64,000 nt of DNA from an uncultured Opitutia bacterium (GTDB lineage: Bacteria; Verrucomicrobiota; Verrucomicrobiia; Opitutales; UBA953): NCBI GenBank assembly GCA_903840355.1, contig CAIMFJ010000008.1, forward strand, positions 124,001-188,000, written 5' to 3'. The notes beneath the pieces were generated by a model. The model was given only the letters and a program-made list of their open reading frames with translations, was not told the origin of the DNA and searched no databases. The position numbers and the translations under genes are program-made. Shown here in pieces: positions 8,935-21,639 of this stretch (positions within the stretch are counted from its first letter, which is position 1; every line of letters starts with the position of its first letter).

Positions 8935-10305
8935 TTAATGTAGCACCTCGGCCGTCGCGGCTTGGAGGGCTTGAAGCAGGTGACGCACTTCGGCGGGCGT
9001 GATGATAATGGGCGGCACCATTAAAATGGCATCGCCCAACGGACGGAGTACTAAGCCCTGCCGACGCGCGGCTAAACAAATACGATAAGCGGTACGCGCG
9101 TCAAGATGCCAAGCCGGCTCGCCAGCGGCGGCCCCAAAATCGATGGCTGCGGTTAAACCCAACTGACGCACAGCGTGCACGTTACAGTGGTCTGCAAATC
9201 GTGCCAAGCCTTCGCCTAATAACTGGGCACTCTCGGCTGGGCGCCCCGAAGCCAATAAGGGCCGTAATTTTTGCAACGAAGCCAAGGCAACGGCACACCC
9301 CAAAGGATTACCAGAAAAAGTGTGGCCGTGGAAAAAAGTCCGACCGCTTGAATAGTCTCCCAGAAAAGCTTCGTAGATGGACTCAGAAGTCAACGTGGCG
9401 GCTAAGGGTAAATAACCCGCTGCTAAACCCTTAGCTAAACAGAGAAAATCTGGCACCACCGATTCAGCTTCGGCGACCGTGATCGTGCCCAGTCGCCCAA
9501 AGCCGGTAAAAACTTCATCTAAGATGAAATGCACCTCGTAGCGGCGACACAGCTCGGCCACGCGACGCACCCAACCCGCAGGCTGTTGTTGCATCCCTGC
9601 CGCGCCCTGGACGCGTGGCTCTAAAATCAAACAGGCGAGGCGAGAGGCTGATTTCTTGAATAAATCCTCCAAGGCCTGGAGTTCCGCCACGCCATCCGCT
9701 GACTTTAAGACTCGGCCAGCACACTCGGCATAGGCCGGCACTGGCATATGCTGCACGGGGAATAACCAAGGATTAAAACGGGCGTGAAACGCCGAGCGCT
9801 CTCCCACTGCCATTGTCCCAAAGGTGTCGCCATGATAGGCTCCGACGAAACTCACCACGCCGGTTTTCTCGGTTCGGCCTTTCAACTGCCAGTATTGAAA
9901 GGAAAGTTTCAACGCCACCTCCACGGCCCCTGCGCCGTTATCAGTATAAAAACAACGCGGTAAAGCCCCGCCCGTAAGTCCGGCCAACTGCTCCGCCAAG
10001 GCCGTGGCGGTGGGGTGGTTTAAGCCTAATAAAGTAACGTGTGCAACTTGGTCTAACTGCTGCCGCAAGGCTTGGTTTAAATCGGGGTCATTATGTCCGT
10101 GAACATTCGTCCAAATGGACGCATTCCCATCCAAGTAACGCTGCCCCGCCTGATCGATTAACCAACACCCCTCCGCCCGAGCGATGTGCAAGCGCGGGTT
10201 ACCAGCATACTCCTGCATCTGCGTAAAAGGATGCCAGGCGAAGCGTTGGTCGGCTTCGTCGAGGCCTCGTGGAGTCGGCAACGTCGCTGGCAGGGCGGAC
10301 GACAT
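8935..10305 (-). CDS. bioA: Adenosylmethionine-8-amino-7-oxononanoate aminotransferase BioA
   Basis: BioA converts KAPA to DAPA with S-adenosylmethionine as amino donor. The 456-residue class III aminotransferase has the diagnostic WHPFTQM at residues 24-30, the PLP-phosphate region [25 protein letters not shown] and PLP lysine Lys292 in [10 protein letters not shown]. It is the first gene of the operon; its ATG is 28 nt from a BirA-like operator. No clear Shine-Dalgarno site precedes the ATG. Confidence 0.95.
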   Translation of the reverse strand: MSSALPATLPTPRGLDEADQRFAWHPFTQMQEYAGNPRLHIARAEGCWLIDQAGQRYLDGNASIWTNVHGHNDPDLNQALRQQLDQVAHVTLLGLNHPTATALAEQLAGLTGGALPRCFYTDNGAGAVEVALKLSFQYWQLKGRTEKTGVVSFVGAYHGDTFGTMAVGERSAFHARFNPWLFPVQHMPVPAYAECAGRVLKSADGVAELQALEDLFKKSASRLACLILEPRVQGAAGMQQQPAGWVRRVAELCRRYEVHFILDEVFTGFGRLGTITVAEAESVVPDFLCLAKGLAAGYLPLAATLTSESIYEAFLGDYSSGRTFFHGHTFSGNPLGCAVALASLQKLRPLLASGRPAESAQLLGEGLARFADHCNVHAVRQLGLTAAIDFGAAAGEPAWHLDARTAYRICLAARRQGLVLRPLGDAILMVPPIIITPAEVRHLLQALQAATAEVLH

Positions 10306-10332
10306 GCCACACGTTCTAAGGGAGAAAGCCCT

Positions 10333-10368
10333 GATTGTTAAGCATTAAGTGCCTCGAGGTTTACAATC
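10333..10368 (-). promoter_or_regulatory. BirA-type biotin operator upstream of bioA
   Basis: Plus-strand GATTGTTAAGC (10333-10343) and GGTTTACAATC (10358-10368) form an inverted repeat with 9 of 11 positions matching and a 14-nt spacer. The right arm contains GGTTTACAA, identical to the half-site of the E. coli bio operator as I recall it, and BirA sites elsewhere have 14-16 nt spacers. It lies 28 nt upstream of bioA, so BirA bound with biotinyl-AMP should repress the whole operon. No birA gene is in the window. Confidence 0.85.
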
Positions 10369-10381
10369 AAAACCAAGGCAT

Positions 10382-10421
10382 AAAAAACGCTTTTAACCCC
10401 CTTACAGGGCTAAAAGCGTTT
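10382..10421 (-). terminator. Intrinsic terminator of the Dabb gene
   Basis: An 11-bp perfect stem (10385-10395 with 10411-10421, AAACGCTTTTA) is extended by a 3-bp CCC/GGG pairing after one mismatch. On the minus strand it is followed by six T residues (complement of 10387-10382). It ends Dabb transcription and insulates the biotin operator just downstream. Confidence 0.88.
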
Positions 10422-10442
10422 AAGTCAGGAAAGGCAGTCGGC

Positions 10443-10739
10443 TTATTCGAAGTCGTAGATTTTCACCGAAGACCAGTAAGTCTTACAGCTATTCACGAAA
10501 TCTTGGTGAATGGGGTCGACCTGATAGGCATCATGGTCGGCCTTGTTCTTAAAGACAAACAACTCCGCAAAGTCGTAAGAACTATCAATAATATCGCGGT
10601 CGGCTACCGTGGGGCGACCCACATAGCTGCTCGCAATCGACTTGATACGCGAAAGGCCGAGCAACTTCGTTTCGAACTCCGAACGCTGAGCCGCGGTCAG
10701 GTCTTTACGTAAGTAAAAGAAAACAACGTGGTGGAACAT
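10443..10739 (-). CDS. Dabb (stress-responsive A/B barrel) domain protein
   Basis: A 98-residue single-domain protein beginning FHHVVFFYLRKDL, with later YDFAELFVFKNKADHDAY and HQDFV. This is the pattern of the dimeric alpha/beta-barrel Dabb family, whose members include stress-induced plant proteins and some small enzymes. No substrate can be read from the sequence. A GTG four codons upstream (10751) is possible, but the ATG gives the usual family start (histidines near the N-terminus). It is a single-gene unit with its own terminator. Confidence 0.82.
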   Translation of the reverse strand: MFHHVVFFYLRKDLTAAQRSEFETKLLGLSRIKSIASSYVGRPTVADRDIIDSSYDFAELFVFKNKADHDAYQVDPIHQDFVNSCKTYWSSVKIYDFE

Positions 10740-10785
10740 AAGGACGCCCACTCTTGAACAAGGAAGTAGAGAAGGAAATAAAAAA

Positions 10786-11478
10786 TTAGGGGCGAAAGAG
10801 GGTTAAGAGCCCCTCGGCTACTAAAGCATGCCCCGCCGCATTGGGATGATTCACTTGCGACATCAGCGACACCAACGGCGTGCCAGACGCGACCTTGGCT
10901 TGAAAAAGGGCGAAACTATCAACCAATAAAACTTGGTGTTCCTGCGCTAAAGCCCGCACCTGCTCGGCGTGTTGAAATAAAGGATCTTGAGGCTCTAACC
11001 ACTTGGCCGACTGATCCGGCGTAGGCGTCAAGAGGATGACTTTAACCCCTGCAGCCTTAGCGGCGACAATCATAGAGGTCCATGCCTGCTTCGCCGCGGG
11101 CAAACCAATCCTTCGATCGTTCAGCGAGTAATCAATCGTCACAACCGCTGGGCGTAAACTTAACACATCACGCGAAAATCGGGCGGCCCCCGCGACGGAG
11201 TTTTCTCCGCCAATCGCGGTCACAATCACGTTGAGCACCGCATGGGGATAAGCCTGACGTAAGCCAGTCTGCCAAAGTGCAGGGTAAGCTTGGTCACCAT
11301 GTACCTCGGGCGTTTTAAAATAACCTGAGGGTACGCTATGACCATGACACACAAAATTAATCGTATGGTTTTTGGGCCATTTCACCTGCAGGTCCTGCAC
11401 GATATCACCCAAGGCTGGATTGGGAGCAGCCCAAGCCGTCCAAACGCTGCCCCAAATTAAAATCAGACGCATCCACAT
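10786..11478 (-). CDS. Secreted SGNH/GDSL-type hydrolase
   Basis: A 230-residue protein with a short hydrophobic signal sequence ending AWA (about residue 17). SGNH blocks are visible: CHGHSVPSGYF in place of GDS (block I), AIGGENS (block II), YSLND (block III, the N of SGNH) and NHPNAAGH (block V His). The nucleophile region reads GHS rather than GDS, a variant seen in Verrucomicrobiota/Planctomycetes members. It is probably a periplasmic esterase or deacetylase acting on carbohydrate esters; the substrate is unknown. It is transcribed alone, divergently from rsmG. Confidence 0.8.
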   Translation of the reverse strand: MWMRLILIWGSVWTAWAAPNPALGDIVQDLQVKWPKNHTINFVCHGHSVPSGYFKTPEVHGDQAYPALWQTGLRQAYPHAVLNVIVTAIGGENSVAGAARFSRDVLSLRPAVVTIDYSLNDRRIGLPAAKQAWTSMIVAAKAAGVKVILLTPTPDQSAKWLEPQDPLFQHAEQVRALAQEHQVLLVDSFALFQAKVASGTPLVSLMSQVNHPNAAGHALVAEGLLTLFRP

Positions 11479-11594
11479 ACCCTCTTTTATTTAACATCAT
11501 AAAACCGAGGCAACTCCAACCCGACGTTCCTCCCTGTACACCACGAAAGCCCCTTGCCTCTCGCCCCCGAGCGTCCACGCTACCCCTCCGCGTT

Positions 11595-12263
11595 ATGCAG
11601 ACCGAACTCGCTCCGCTTTTTCCTGAAATTACTCCCGATCAGTGGGCTCAACTGACGGCCATGGCCGCCTTGCACCGGGAATGGAACGAGAAAATCAATT
11701 TAGTCTCCCGCAAAGACATCGAAAACCTCGAACGGCACCACTACGCGCCCTGCTTAGCGGCGATTAAGTTCCTCAAACTGATGCACGGAGCCCGCGTGAT
11801 CGACGTAGGGACGGGTGGCGGGTTCCCAGGTCTTATCCTAGCCGTGCTCTACCCGCACGCCCACTTTACCCTCGTCGATTCGGTCGGCAAAAAAATCAAA
11901 GTCGTCGAAGCCATCACGGAATCGCTGCATTTGAAGAACGTTGAAGTCAAAAATGCCCGGGCCGAAACCTTGCACCGCGAGCATGATTTCGTCACTGGCC
12001 GGGCGGTGGCGGACTTGCGCACCTTCGTCCATCAAACCAAACAACTTCTGGCCAAAGGCCAAAAGCACTCCCTGCCTAACGGCATCTTATACTGGCAAGG
12101 GGGCGACCCTGCCGTGGAAGCCGCAACGTCAGGCATTTCCCCGGTCTTCAGCTTCGAACTCCAGCCGTTACTTTGGAATGACGAGAAATTCTTGGGGAAA
12201 CGCATCGTTTTATACCGCACCCAAGACCTCTTTCATTGTAAAAAACCCGACCTGGTCGGATGA
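11595..12263 (+). CDS. rsmG: 16S rRNA (guanine-527-N7)-methyltransferase RsmG
   Basis: RsmG (GidB) methylates G527 of 16S rRNA. The 222-residue protein has the family entry WNEKINLVSRKDIENLERHH and SAM motif I DVGTGGGFPG near residue 75, followed by LVDSVGKKIKVV and VTGRAVADL. Length is normal. The 57 nt between it and metH contain no terminator, so the two may be co-transcribed. It is not next to mnmG or parA here, unlike in many genomes. Confidence 0.94.
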   Translation: MQTELAPLFPEITPDQWAQLTAMAALHREWNEKINLVSRKDIENLERHHYAPCLAAIKFLKLMHGARVIDVGTGGGFPGLILAVLYPHAHFTLVDSVGKKIKVVEAITESLHLKNVEVKNARAETLHREHDFVTGRAVADLRTFVHQTKQLLAKGQKHSLPNGILYWQGGDPAVEAATSGISPVFSFELQPLLWNDEKFLGKRIVLYRTQDLFHCKKPDLVG

Positions 12264-12320
12264 CACACGACTCCCGCCCTGTGCCTTGACCCTCGCATCG
12301 CAAACGCCACGGTAAAATCA

Positions 12321-16007
<3,687 letters not shown>

Positions 16008-16008
16008 T

Positions 16009-16338
16009 ATGGACGAAGCGGTTCGAACCAAAATTCTAAAAACCTTAGGCGAAACCACGGGGACCGAAGTTATCCGCTTCTTAACTCCGGACGGTTCGCT
16101 TTGTCATTTAGTAGAAGTGGCCGACCAGGCCGACATGGATTGGCCCGCGTGGGGTCAAGCGGCGGCGGTGTTGCAACGGTGGTTAGAGCAGCATGGCCGT
16201 ACTGCTACCGTGGCCCGCAAACTCGGCTATTTATCCTGCACCGCGGAGGCACAGAAAAGCATCCCCCTGGCATTACGCCAAGACTTAGCACAAGCCGTGC
16301 AACAGATGCTGGATCAATACGGCTTTGCGGAGGAGTGA
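16009..16338 (+). CDS. Small uncharacterised protein downstream of metH
   Basis: A 109-residue soluble, mostly helical protein that I do not recognise. It starts 1 nt after the metH stop, so it is probably translated from the metH transcript. No signal peptide, membrane segment or metal motif is visible; it has two isolated cysteines. Its 3' end overlaps the convergent LysE-family gene by 25 nt. The tight spacing and absence of a better frame support it as a real gene, but no function can be assigned. Confidence 0.6.
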   Translation: MDEAVRTKILKTLGETTGTEVIRFLTPDGSLCHLVEVADQADMDWPAWGQAAAVLQRWLEQHGRTATVARKLGYLSCTAEAQKSIPLALRQDLAQAVQQMLDQYGFAEE

Positions 16339-16955
16339 AGCATCGTCCAGACCTGCCACGCCATCAGTCCAGCCAACAACGCCCAAACGAGGCCCGTTAA
16401 GCGGTCCGTCAATCGCAGCACCCTAGGCGTGCGTAACAACGGACGTAACCGATCACCCAGAAAGGCATAAAAAGTCATCACGCTCGTTTCTGAGCCGATA
16501 GTGACTAACAAAAGTGCCAAGACACTCATCGGATGCCACGCATCGGTAGGCAGGTTGCTAACTTGAATAATCACCAACATCCAAGGAAAGGTTTTGGGAT
16601 TAGAAAAATTCACCCAAACTCCCCGCCCAAACAACTGCCAATCCACTCCGGCCATCGAGGCTACTTCGGGCAACTGCGAGCGCGGGCGAAAAATTAAACC
16701 ACACGCTAAATAAAGAAACCAAAGACTACCTAAAATCCCAATCACTGCACGCGCTAACGGGAAATGATTCGTCATCCAAATAGACGCCGCCAACGCAAAT
16801 AAGGTCTGCGGAATTTCGCCTACGGCCAAACCCAGCGTATGCCACAGCGTGCGTCGAAAGCCGTAAGTCAATGACGTCTCAATCGTCGATAAAACTGCCG
16901 GGCCAGGGGAAAGGCTGGCCATGAGGCAAATGCCAATCAGCACGCCTCCGTTCAT
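16314..16955 (-). CDS. LysE/RhtB family amino-acid exporter
   Basis: A 213-residue inner-membrane protein with about six hydrophobic segments. The N-terminal SPGPAVL and the mid-protein NFSNPKTFPW are hallmarks of the LysE/RhtB family, which exports amino acids such as lysine, threonine or homoserine. The substrate cannot be told from sequence. It is downstream of argH by 6 nt on the same strand, so an arginine-related role or simple co-transcription is possible. The 3' end overlaps a convergent small gene. Confidence 0.87.
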   Translation of the reverse strand: MNGGVLIGICLMASLSPGPAVLSTIETSLTYGFRRTLWHTLGLAVGEIPQTLFALAASIWMTNHFPLARAVIGILGSLWFLYLACGLIFRPRSQLPEVASMAGVDWQLFGRGVWVNFSNPKTFPWMLVIIQVSNLPTDAWHPMSVLALLLVTIGSETSVMTFYAFLGDRLRPLLRTPRVLRLTDRLTGLVWALLAGLMAWQVWTMLHSSAKPY

Positions 16956-16961
16956 AAAACT

Positions 16962-18368
16962 TTAGCGTAATGCCTTTTGCCAGCGCTTGATTTCGCGCTC
17001 CAGCGTCCGCGGACCGGGCATACCGATTTTTTCCCGGGACTGGAAGGCACGAGTCAAATTAAAGACCTCTTGCCACCCCTTGGTAAAAGCTGGATCAGCA
17101 GTGAGCGCGAGCTCTTGCGGAATCTCGTGTAAAGGCAGACGGTGTTTTTCGGCGATTGCTACTAAACGCCCGACCGCATGGTGGGCTTGACGGAAAGGCA
17201 TGCCCCGCACCACGAGCCAATCGGCTAAATCGGTGGCAAGTAACATCGGATCAGCGGCGGCCGCGTGACAACGCTCGCGATTAAACTTCGCACCCGCCAT
17301 CGTCGCTTCCGTGACCGCCAGTGCTAAAAGGATTTGATCTGCCGCATCAAACAGCGGGGGCTTATCATCCTGTAAATCACGATTGTAAGTTAAGGGTAAG
17401 CCTTTCGTCAGCGACAAGAGGTGTTGCAAGGAAGCTTGGAAGCGAGCCGCTTTACCACGGAGTAATTCCATGGAATCAGGATTGCGCTTTTGGGGCATCA
17501 ACGAAGAGCCCGTCGAAAACGCATCAGGCAAACGGACAAAGCCGAATTCCGTGGAAGACCACAGAATCATATCTTCGGCCAAGCGCGACAAGTGCACGCC
17601 GCAAAGTGCCGCCGCAAAACAGAATTCCGTAGCAGGATCGCGATCGGCCACCGCATCCATCGAATTAGTCGTCACGCGCGGACGACCTTTGGCGTCCACG
17701 AAACCCAATAATTTAGCCGTGATTTCACGCTTAATGGGCAAGGTCGTGCCGGCAATGGCGCCGGAACCAAGTGGACACCAGTTAGCAGCATCGGAAGCCG
17801 CGGCAAAACGTTTCCGGTCGCGATTAAACATCTCGACGTAAGCAAGCAAATGGTGGGCCACCGAAACAGGCTGCGCACGTTGCAAGTGAGTGTAACCTGG
17901 TACATACACCGTGGCATTCGCAGCGGCCAATTTCACCAAAGTCTTTAATAAAGCCACCAAGGCGCCTTCCACTGCCACGCACTGATCTTTGATCCATAAA
18001 CGCACGTCGGTCGCCACTTGATCATTGCGCGAACGAGCCGTATGCAATTTAGCGGCGGCGGGGACACGCTCCGTCAGAGCGCGCTCAATATTCATGTGGA
18101 CGTCTTCGAGTTCGAGTTGCCACTTGAATTTGCCAGCTTGGATTTCGCGGGCGAGCCCATCGAGCCCACGCACAATAGCGGCACATTCCTTGGCACTTAG
18201 AATCCCGACGCGAGCGAGCATCGTCGCGTGGGCTTTAGAACCACGAATATCTTGAGACCAAAGTCGGCGATCAAAGGAGACCGATTCTCCAAACTGCAAC
18301 ATCAACTCCGCTGGGCCAGCGCTAAACCGACCACCCCAAGTTGCCTGAGTTTTATGCTTTGCGGACAT
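16962..18368 (-). CDS. argH: Argininosuccinate lyase ArgH
   Basis: ArgH splits argininosuccinate into arginine and fumarate in the cytoplasm. The 468-residue protein shows the superfamily signature [11 protein letters not shown] (residues 287-297, with the catalytic serine), [11 protein letters not shown], and [12 protein letters not shown] with the conserved His161. Length is normal. No other arg gene is adjacent; the LysE-family exporter follows after 6 nt. Confidence 0.96.
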   Translation of the reverse strand: MSAKHKTQATWGGRFSAGPAELMLQFGESVSFDRRLWSQDIRGSKAHATMLARVGILSAKECAAIVRGLDGLAREIQAGKFKWQLELEDVHMNIERALTERVPAAAKLHTARSRNDQVATDVRLWIKDQCVAVEGALVALLKTLVKLAAANATVYVPGYTHLQRAQPVSVAHHLLAYVEMFNRDRKRFAAASDAANWCPLGSGAIAGTTLPIKREITAKLLGFVDAKGRPRVTTNSMDAVADRDPATEFCFAAALCGVHLSRLAEDMILWSSTEFGFVRLPDAFSTGSSLMPQKRNPDSMELLRGKAARFQASLQHLLSLTKGLPLTYNRDLQDDKPPLFDAADQILLALAVTEATMAGAKFNRERCHAAAADPMLLATDLADWLVVRGMPFRQAHHAVGRLVAIAEKHRLPLHEIPQELALTADPAFTKGWQEVFNLTRAFQSREKIGMPGPRTLEREIKRWQKALR

Positions 18369-18412
18369 AATCCACCTATGTTCTGCAACCAGAAAACAGG
18401 CAAGTCCGTAAC

Positions 18413-18787
18413 CTAGCGATTCGTGGGCTTCGTGGGCTTCCCCGCGGGCTTCGTAACATTCACGGGCACAGGAGGCGGCAAACTATCAACCCGAATCACC
18501 AATTCACCAGGCGCGGCCACGCCCAAACGCTCGCGGGCTTGATCATTCACAAACTCCGGGTCGCGCGTGAAACGATCGAGGAACAAAGTCGTGCGCAACC
18601 GCTCGGCTTCCAACTTATTTAAATTTTCACGCTTCTGCTTTTCCGTATCGCGCAAAGCACCTAAACGCTCGGTCTCCTCGCGGTACGACGAAAGCATGAA
18701 AATGGAAACGGTGCAAAACGCGATGACAGCACACCACAGAAAAAATTTCTGCGTTTGCGGCTGTGACTCGAGCGTATCGACTTCCAT
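18413..18787 (-). CDS. FtsB/DivIC-like septum formation initiator
   Basis: A 124-residue bitopic protein: short cytoplasmic N-terminus, one membrane segment ([18 protein letters not shown], about 15-32), a charged coiled coil (about 35-80) and a [20 protein letters not shown] segment. This is the layout of FtsB/DivIC, which join FtsL and FtsQ in the divisome. A proline/lysine-rich tail ([16 protein letters not shown]) follows. Assignment is by architecture and the 'AR..LG...PGE' motif. Confidence 0.82.
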   Translation of the reverse strand: MEVDTLESQPQTQKFFLWCAVIAFCTVSIFMLSSYREETERLGALRDTEKQKRENLNKLEAERLRTTLFLDRFTRDPEFVNDQARERLGVAAPGELVIRVDSLPPPVPVNVTKPAGKPTKPTNR

Positions 18788-18842
18788 ATCGATGCGCCGA
18801 AGTGAAACCCAAAAAATGCCGAGGGCGAGGGGAAAATGATTC

Positions 18843-19313
18843 TTAGCGACCAGCAGCAGCGAGTGAACCTGAGAACTCCATGAAGGCCCAGACGAGCACG
18901 CCCGTCACGGACACGTAGTACCAAACCGGGAAGACCCAGCGGACTAATCGCTTGTGCTCCTCCAGTCGGTCGGACCGCGCTAACCAGACCGCCCGGATGA
19001 TGAACGGCGTAACCAAGATCGCGAGGAAGACGTGTGGTACTAGGATGAAATAATAAAGCACTTTGTCCCACGTCAGCCCCACCTCGGGTCGGTAAAGGAC
19101 GTTAGTCTTACCCAAGGCAACCCACAGGTGGACCTTAGAGGCCAAGTAGAGGGCGAGAAAGAGCGCTGAAGTCACCACCGCCAAGCCCATCGCCAGGCCA
19201 TGGCCACGGCGATCCCCGGCCTTAATGCGCAGGTAGCCGATGGTCAGGATGACGGTCGCCAAAAAGTTGGTGCCGGCAACGGAACGGGAAAGCACTTCGG
19301 TCGTGGAAGCCAT
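18843..19313 (-). CDS. DUF420 family membrane protein
   Basis: A 156-residue membrane protein with four predicted segments and conserved histidines (SKVHLWV, VPHVFLAI, EHKRLVRW) followed by WVFPVWYYVSVTGV. This is the DUF420 (YozB-like) family, often encoded near cytochrome oxidase or SCO genes; the biochemical role is not established. An in-frame TTG at 19352 would add 13 residues, but the ATG at 19313 (ASTTEVLSRSVAGTN) matches the usual family start. It lies 55 nt upstream of the FtsB-like gene on the same strand. Confidence 0.82.
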   Translation of the reverse strand: MASTTEVLSRSVAGTNFLATVILTIGYLRIKAGDRRGHGLAMGLAVVTSALFLALYLASKVHLWVALGKTNVLYRPEVGLTWDKVLYYFILVPHVFLAILVTPFIIRAVWLARSDRLEEHKRLVRWVFPVWYYVSVTGVLVWAFMEFSGSLAAAGR

Positions 19314-19414
19314 AATTGGCGTAAACCATTTTAGTTTCTCGAAAATATGCAAACTTTCCGCGATTTATCGCCTTAATCTCTCGTTAAGCAAACCTCTGCT
19401 ATCATACTACCCTC

Positions 19415-20518
19415 ATGAAAAAGTCGCTTGCCTGTACCCTCGCCCTCCTCGGTTGCAGCCTCTGGATTTATGCCACCAGCCCCTTAGCCATTTCGGGGCC
19501 ACCCTTGGTCAAAGCCGACAGCCAACCCCCTGGGCAAAACAAGGTCACCATCACCGTTAAAGGAGACAAGCGCATCATCGAGTCCAACGGCATACCCGAC
19601 CACTTAACCGCGTCCTTCCCCGATCGAGGCAATCCCAACAAAATTTCCGAACAAAAATACCACCTAGAAGTCCCACTCAACCCTCAACCCGCCACCCAAC
19701 CTATGGGGCGCTTCCCTTTTATCTGGGGAGTCGCGTTGAATGGCGTGGTCTTTGACCCGGGCACAGCCGAGGTTTATAATGATGGGGATCGGAGCAACCC
19801 TTGGCATTACGAAGCCTTGGTGAGCAACACCGAGATGGGGACGACTCCGCGGATCAAAGTCGGCCTCGGGCTCGACCAAAACCATGGTCACGTGCAACCG
19901 AACGGTGCCTACCACTACCACGGCTTACCGACCCTGCTGATTCAAAGACTCTCTGGCGGCGAAAAGAAGATGACCCACGTGGGATGGGCCGCCGATGGAT
20001 ACCCAGTCTATGCCATCTACGCCTACACCGACCCGAAAGATGCCAAGAGTCCGCTGAAAAATATGCGGAGTAGTTATCGCTTAAAAATGGCCGACCGCGG
20101 GGGGGATGGTAAAACGACTCCCACTGGCAAACCCGACGGCAGTTTCAGCTTGGATTTCGAATACGTCAGTGGTTTAGGCGACCTTGATGAATACGGCGGG
20201 CGCACCGGCGTGACCCCAGAGTTTCCCAACGGTACCTATTATTATGTACTCACCGAAGACTTCCCCTTCATCCCCCGGAAGCTCAAGGGTACGGCCGATA
20301 AGTCCTTTATGCGGTCCCAAATGGACCCACATGCGAATGCCAATGGTCAAACCAACGGAGGTGGACAACGTCAAGGCGGCCGCCCTGGTCGCCCAGGTCC
20401 AGGCGGTCCGGGCGGACCACCCCCGTTCGACGGTCCTCCACCCTTAGATGGACCCACGCCCCTCGACCGACCAAATCGGGGATCTGGGGGCAGCCAACCG
20501 GGCAGTTCTGGACAATAA
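19415..20518 (+). CDS. Secreted YHYH-domain protein with Gly/Pro-rich tail
   Basis: A 367-residue exported protein; the first ~22 residues form a signal sequence. The centre carries the YHYH motif (Tyr166-His169, GHVQPNGAYHYHG) that names this uncharacterised domain, along with GVALNGVVFDPGTAE and GWAADGYPVYAIYAY. The final ~55 residues are low complexity: a glycine/glutamine run, GRPGRPGPGGPGGPPP, then near-repeats of DGPPPLDGPTPLDRP. Histidines and acidic residues suggest metal binding, but that is inference. It is transcribed alone, divergently from the DUF420 gene, and ends at a terminator. Confidence 0.85.
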   Translation: MKKSLACTLALLGCSLWIYATSPLAISGPPLVKADSQPPGQNKVTITVKGDKRIIESNGIPDHLTASFPDRGNPNKISEQKYHLEVPLNPQPATQPMGRFPFIWGVALNGVVFDPGTAEVYNDGDRSNPWHYEALVSNTEMGTTPRIKVGLGLDQNHGHVQPNGAYHYHGLPTLLIQRLSGGEKKMTHVGWAADGYPVYAIYAYTDPKDAKSPLKNMRSSYRLKMADRGGDGKTTPTGKPDGSFSLDFEYVSGLGDLDEYGGRTGVTPEFPNGTYYYVLTEDFPFIPRKLKGTADKSFMRSQMDPHANANGQTNGGGQRQGGRPGRPGPGGPGGPPPFDGPPPLDGPTPLDRPNRGSGGSQPGSSGQ

Positions 20519-20522
20519 TAAG

Positions 20523-20548
20523 AAGACCTCCCACTTGGGAGGTCTTTT
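20523..20548. terminator. Terminator between convergent YHYH and PDZ genes
   Basis: A perfect stem (AGACCTCCC at 20524-20532 with GGGAGGTCT at 20537-20545) has a 4-nt loop and TTTT on the plus strand. On the minus strand the stem is followed by a weaker T-rich stretch, so it may work in both directions. Confidence 0.85.
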
Positions 20549-20558
20549 AGTTTACCCC

Positions 20559-21593
20559 TTAAGCACCTTGAGGGTTAGGCTTGGTCTTAGGCTTCTCAGG
20601 AGCCTCATCTCCCGACTTGGGCGTCGCACCCGGGATAGAGAAATGACCACCCTCCACTAACTTCAGTCGGTCGCGCAAATCTTTAGAGAGGGCCTTACGC
20701 TGCTCTGGGGTCGTCACATCGCCATCAAACAAAACCTTCCCGCTGGGATCTTTAATCACGGCGTGTTTCTTGCCGTCTTTCTCTTCAATCGAAACCGTCC
20801 CGCTTTGATCCGAAGCTAATGAGCTACTCGAAGCATGGGCACCATTACCGAAGCTAAAGGACCAAGACTTGGAAATCGACTGATGGGCCTCGGTCTGCGT
20901 CGTCGTTCCATTATTATTACCACTCAGGTCAAGAGGCGGAATCGGCATCCCCCTCGTGCGCATTTCTTCAAGGCGCTTTTGGACTTCGGGCGGCAAACCA
21001 CCATTCGGACCAATCACGACCACATTGCCTGGGCCAGACTGCACCAACCCTCCTGCTAGGGGATCGATATCAAAGGACTGACCATTAATCGTAACATGAA
21101 CACCTCCAGACGAGGGTGGAGTCATACTCGCATCGGGGGCGGCTTTGCGAAGGGTGCGTTGGCCGGCCTGAGGCGAACGAGCTCCTAACTTTAATTCAAC
21201 CACCTTAGCTTCGGCCCCATGCACCACCGTCAACTTCACGGCATCGCCCGCATGATGCATCCGCACTAAACTTTGGAATTGAGGCACGTTTAAGAGCACT
21301 TGGTCATCGAAGCGCGTCAGGATATCACCTTCTTCAATCACGCCCATCGAGGGACCCGCGGGGTCGACAAACTCCACGTGGATGCCGACCGCATTCGGAA
21401 TCTCTAGTTTACTCTCGGCTCGTACCTTATCGCTCAACTCACTCAAACTCAAACCGGCATAGGCGACTTGCAAGTGACTCGATACGGCGGGGGCGCCAGC
21501 GGCGGAGTTCTCGTTTTTTTCTTGAGCCTCAAGCGTGCCGATAAAACCCGCGAGGGCCATCATATGCAAGGGGACTTGTTGTAAGGGAGACAT
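20559..21593 (-). CDS. PDZ-domain protein, probably periplasmic
   Basis: A 344-residue protein with a weak N-terminal hydrophobic segment (HMMALAGFIGTLEA). A single PDZ domain spans about 65-135: IHVEFVDPAGPSMGVIEEGD, then VPQFQSLVRMHHAGDAVKLTV. The rest is low complexity with a proline-rich linker, a serine-rich patch and a basic/proline tail; no protease triad is present. It follows the ECF sigma factor and its membrane partner on the same strand, so it may be a sensing or effector part of that unit. That role is inference. Confidence 0.75.
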   Translation of the reverse strand: MSPLQQVPLHMMALAGFIGTLEAQEKNENSAAGAPAVSSHLQVAYAGLSLSELSDKVRAESKLEIPNAVGIHVEFVDPAGPSMGVIEEGDILTRFDDQVLLNVPQFQSLVRMHHAGDAVKLTVVHGAEAKVVELKLGARSPQAGQRTLRKAAPDASMTPPSSGGVHVTINGQSFDIDPLAGGLVQSGPGNVVVIGPNGGLPPEVQKRLEEMRTRGMPIPPLDLSGNNNGTTTQTEAHQSISKSWSFSFGNGAHASSSSLASDQSGTVSIEEKDGKKHAVIKDPSGKVLFDGDVTTPEQRKALSKDLRDRLKLVEGGHFSIPGATPKSGDEAPEKPKTKPNPQGA

Positions 21594-21639
21594 AGATTTA
21601 AGGGCTTTAAAAGGTAGCGTCGCAGTGGCGGGAATTTGT

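Noticed and set aside
12264-12320. Possible cobalamin or SAM riboswitch before metH
   Set aside because: Only 57 nt separate rsmG and metH, too short for either riboswitch, and no B12-box was seen.
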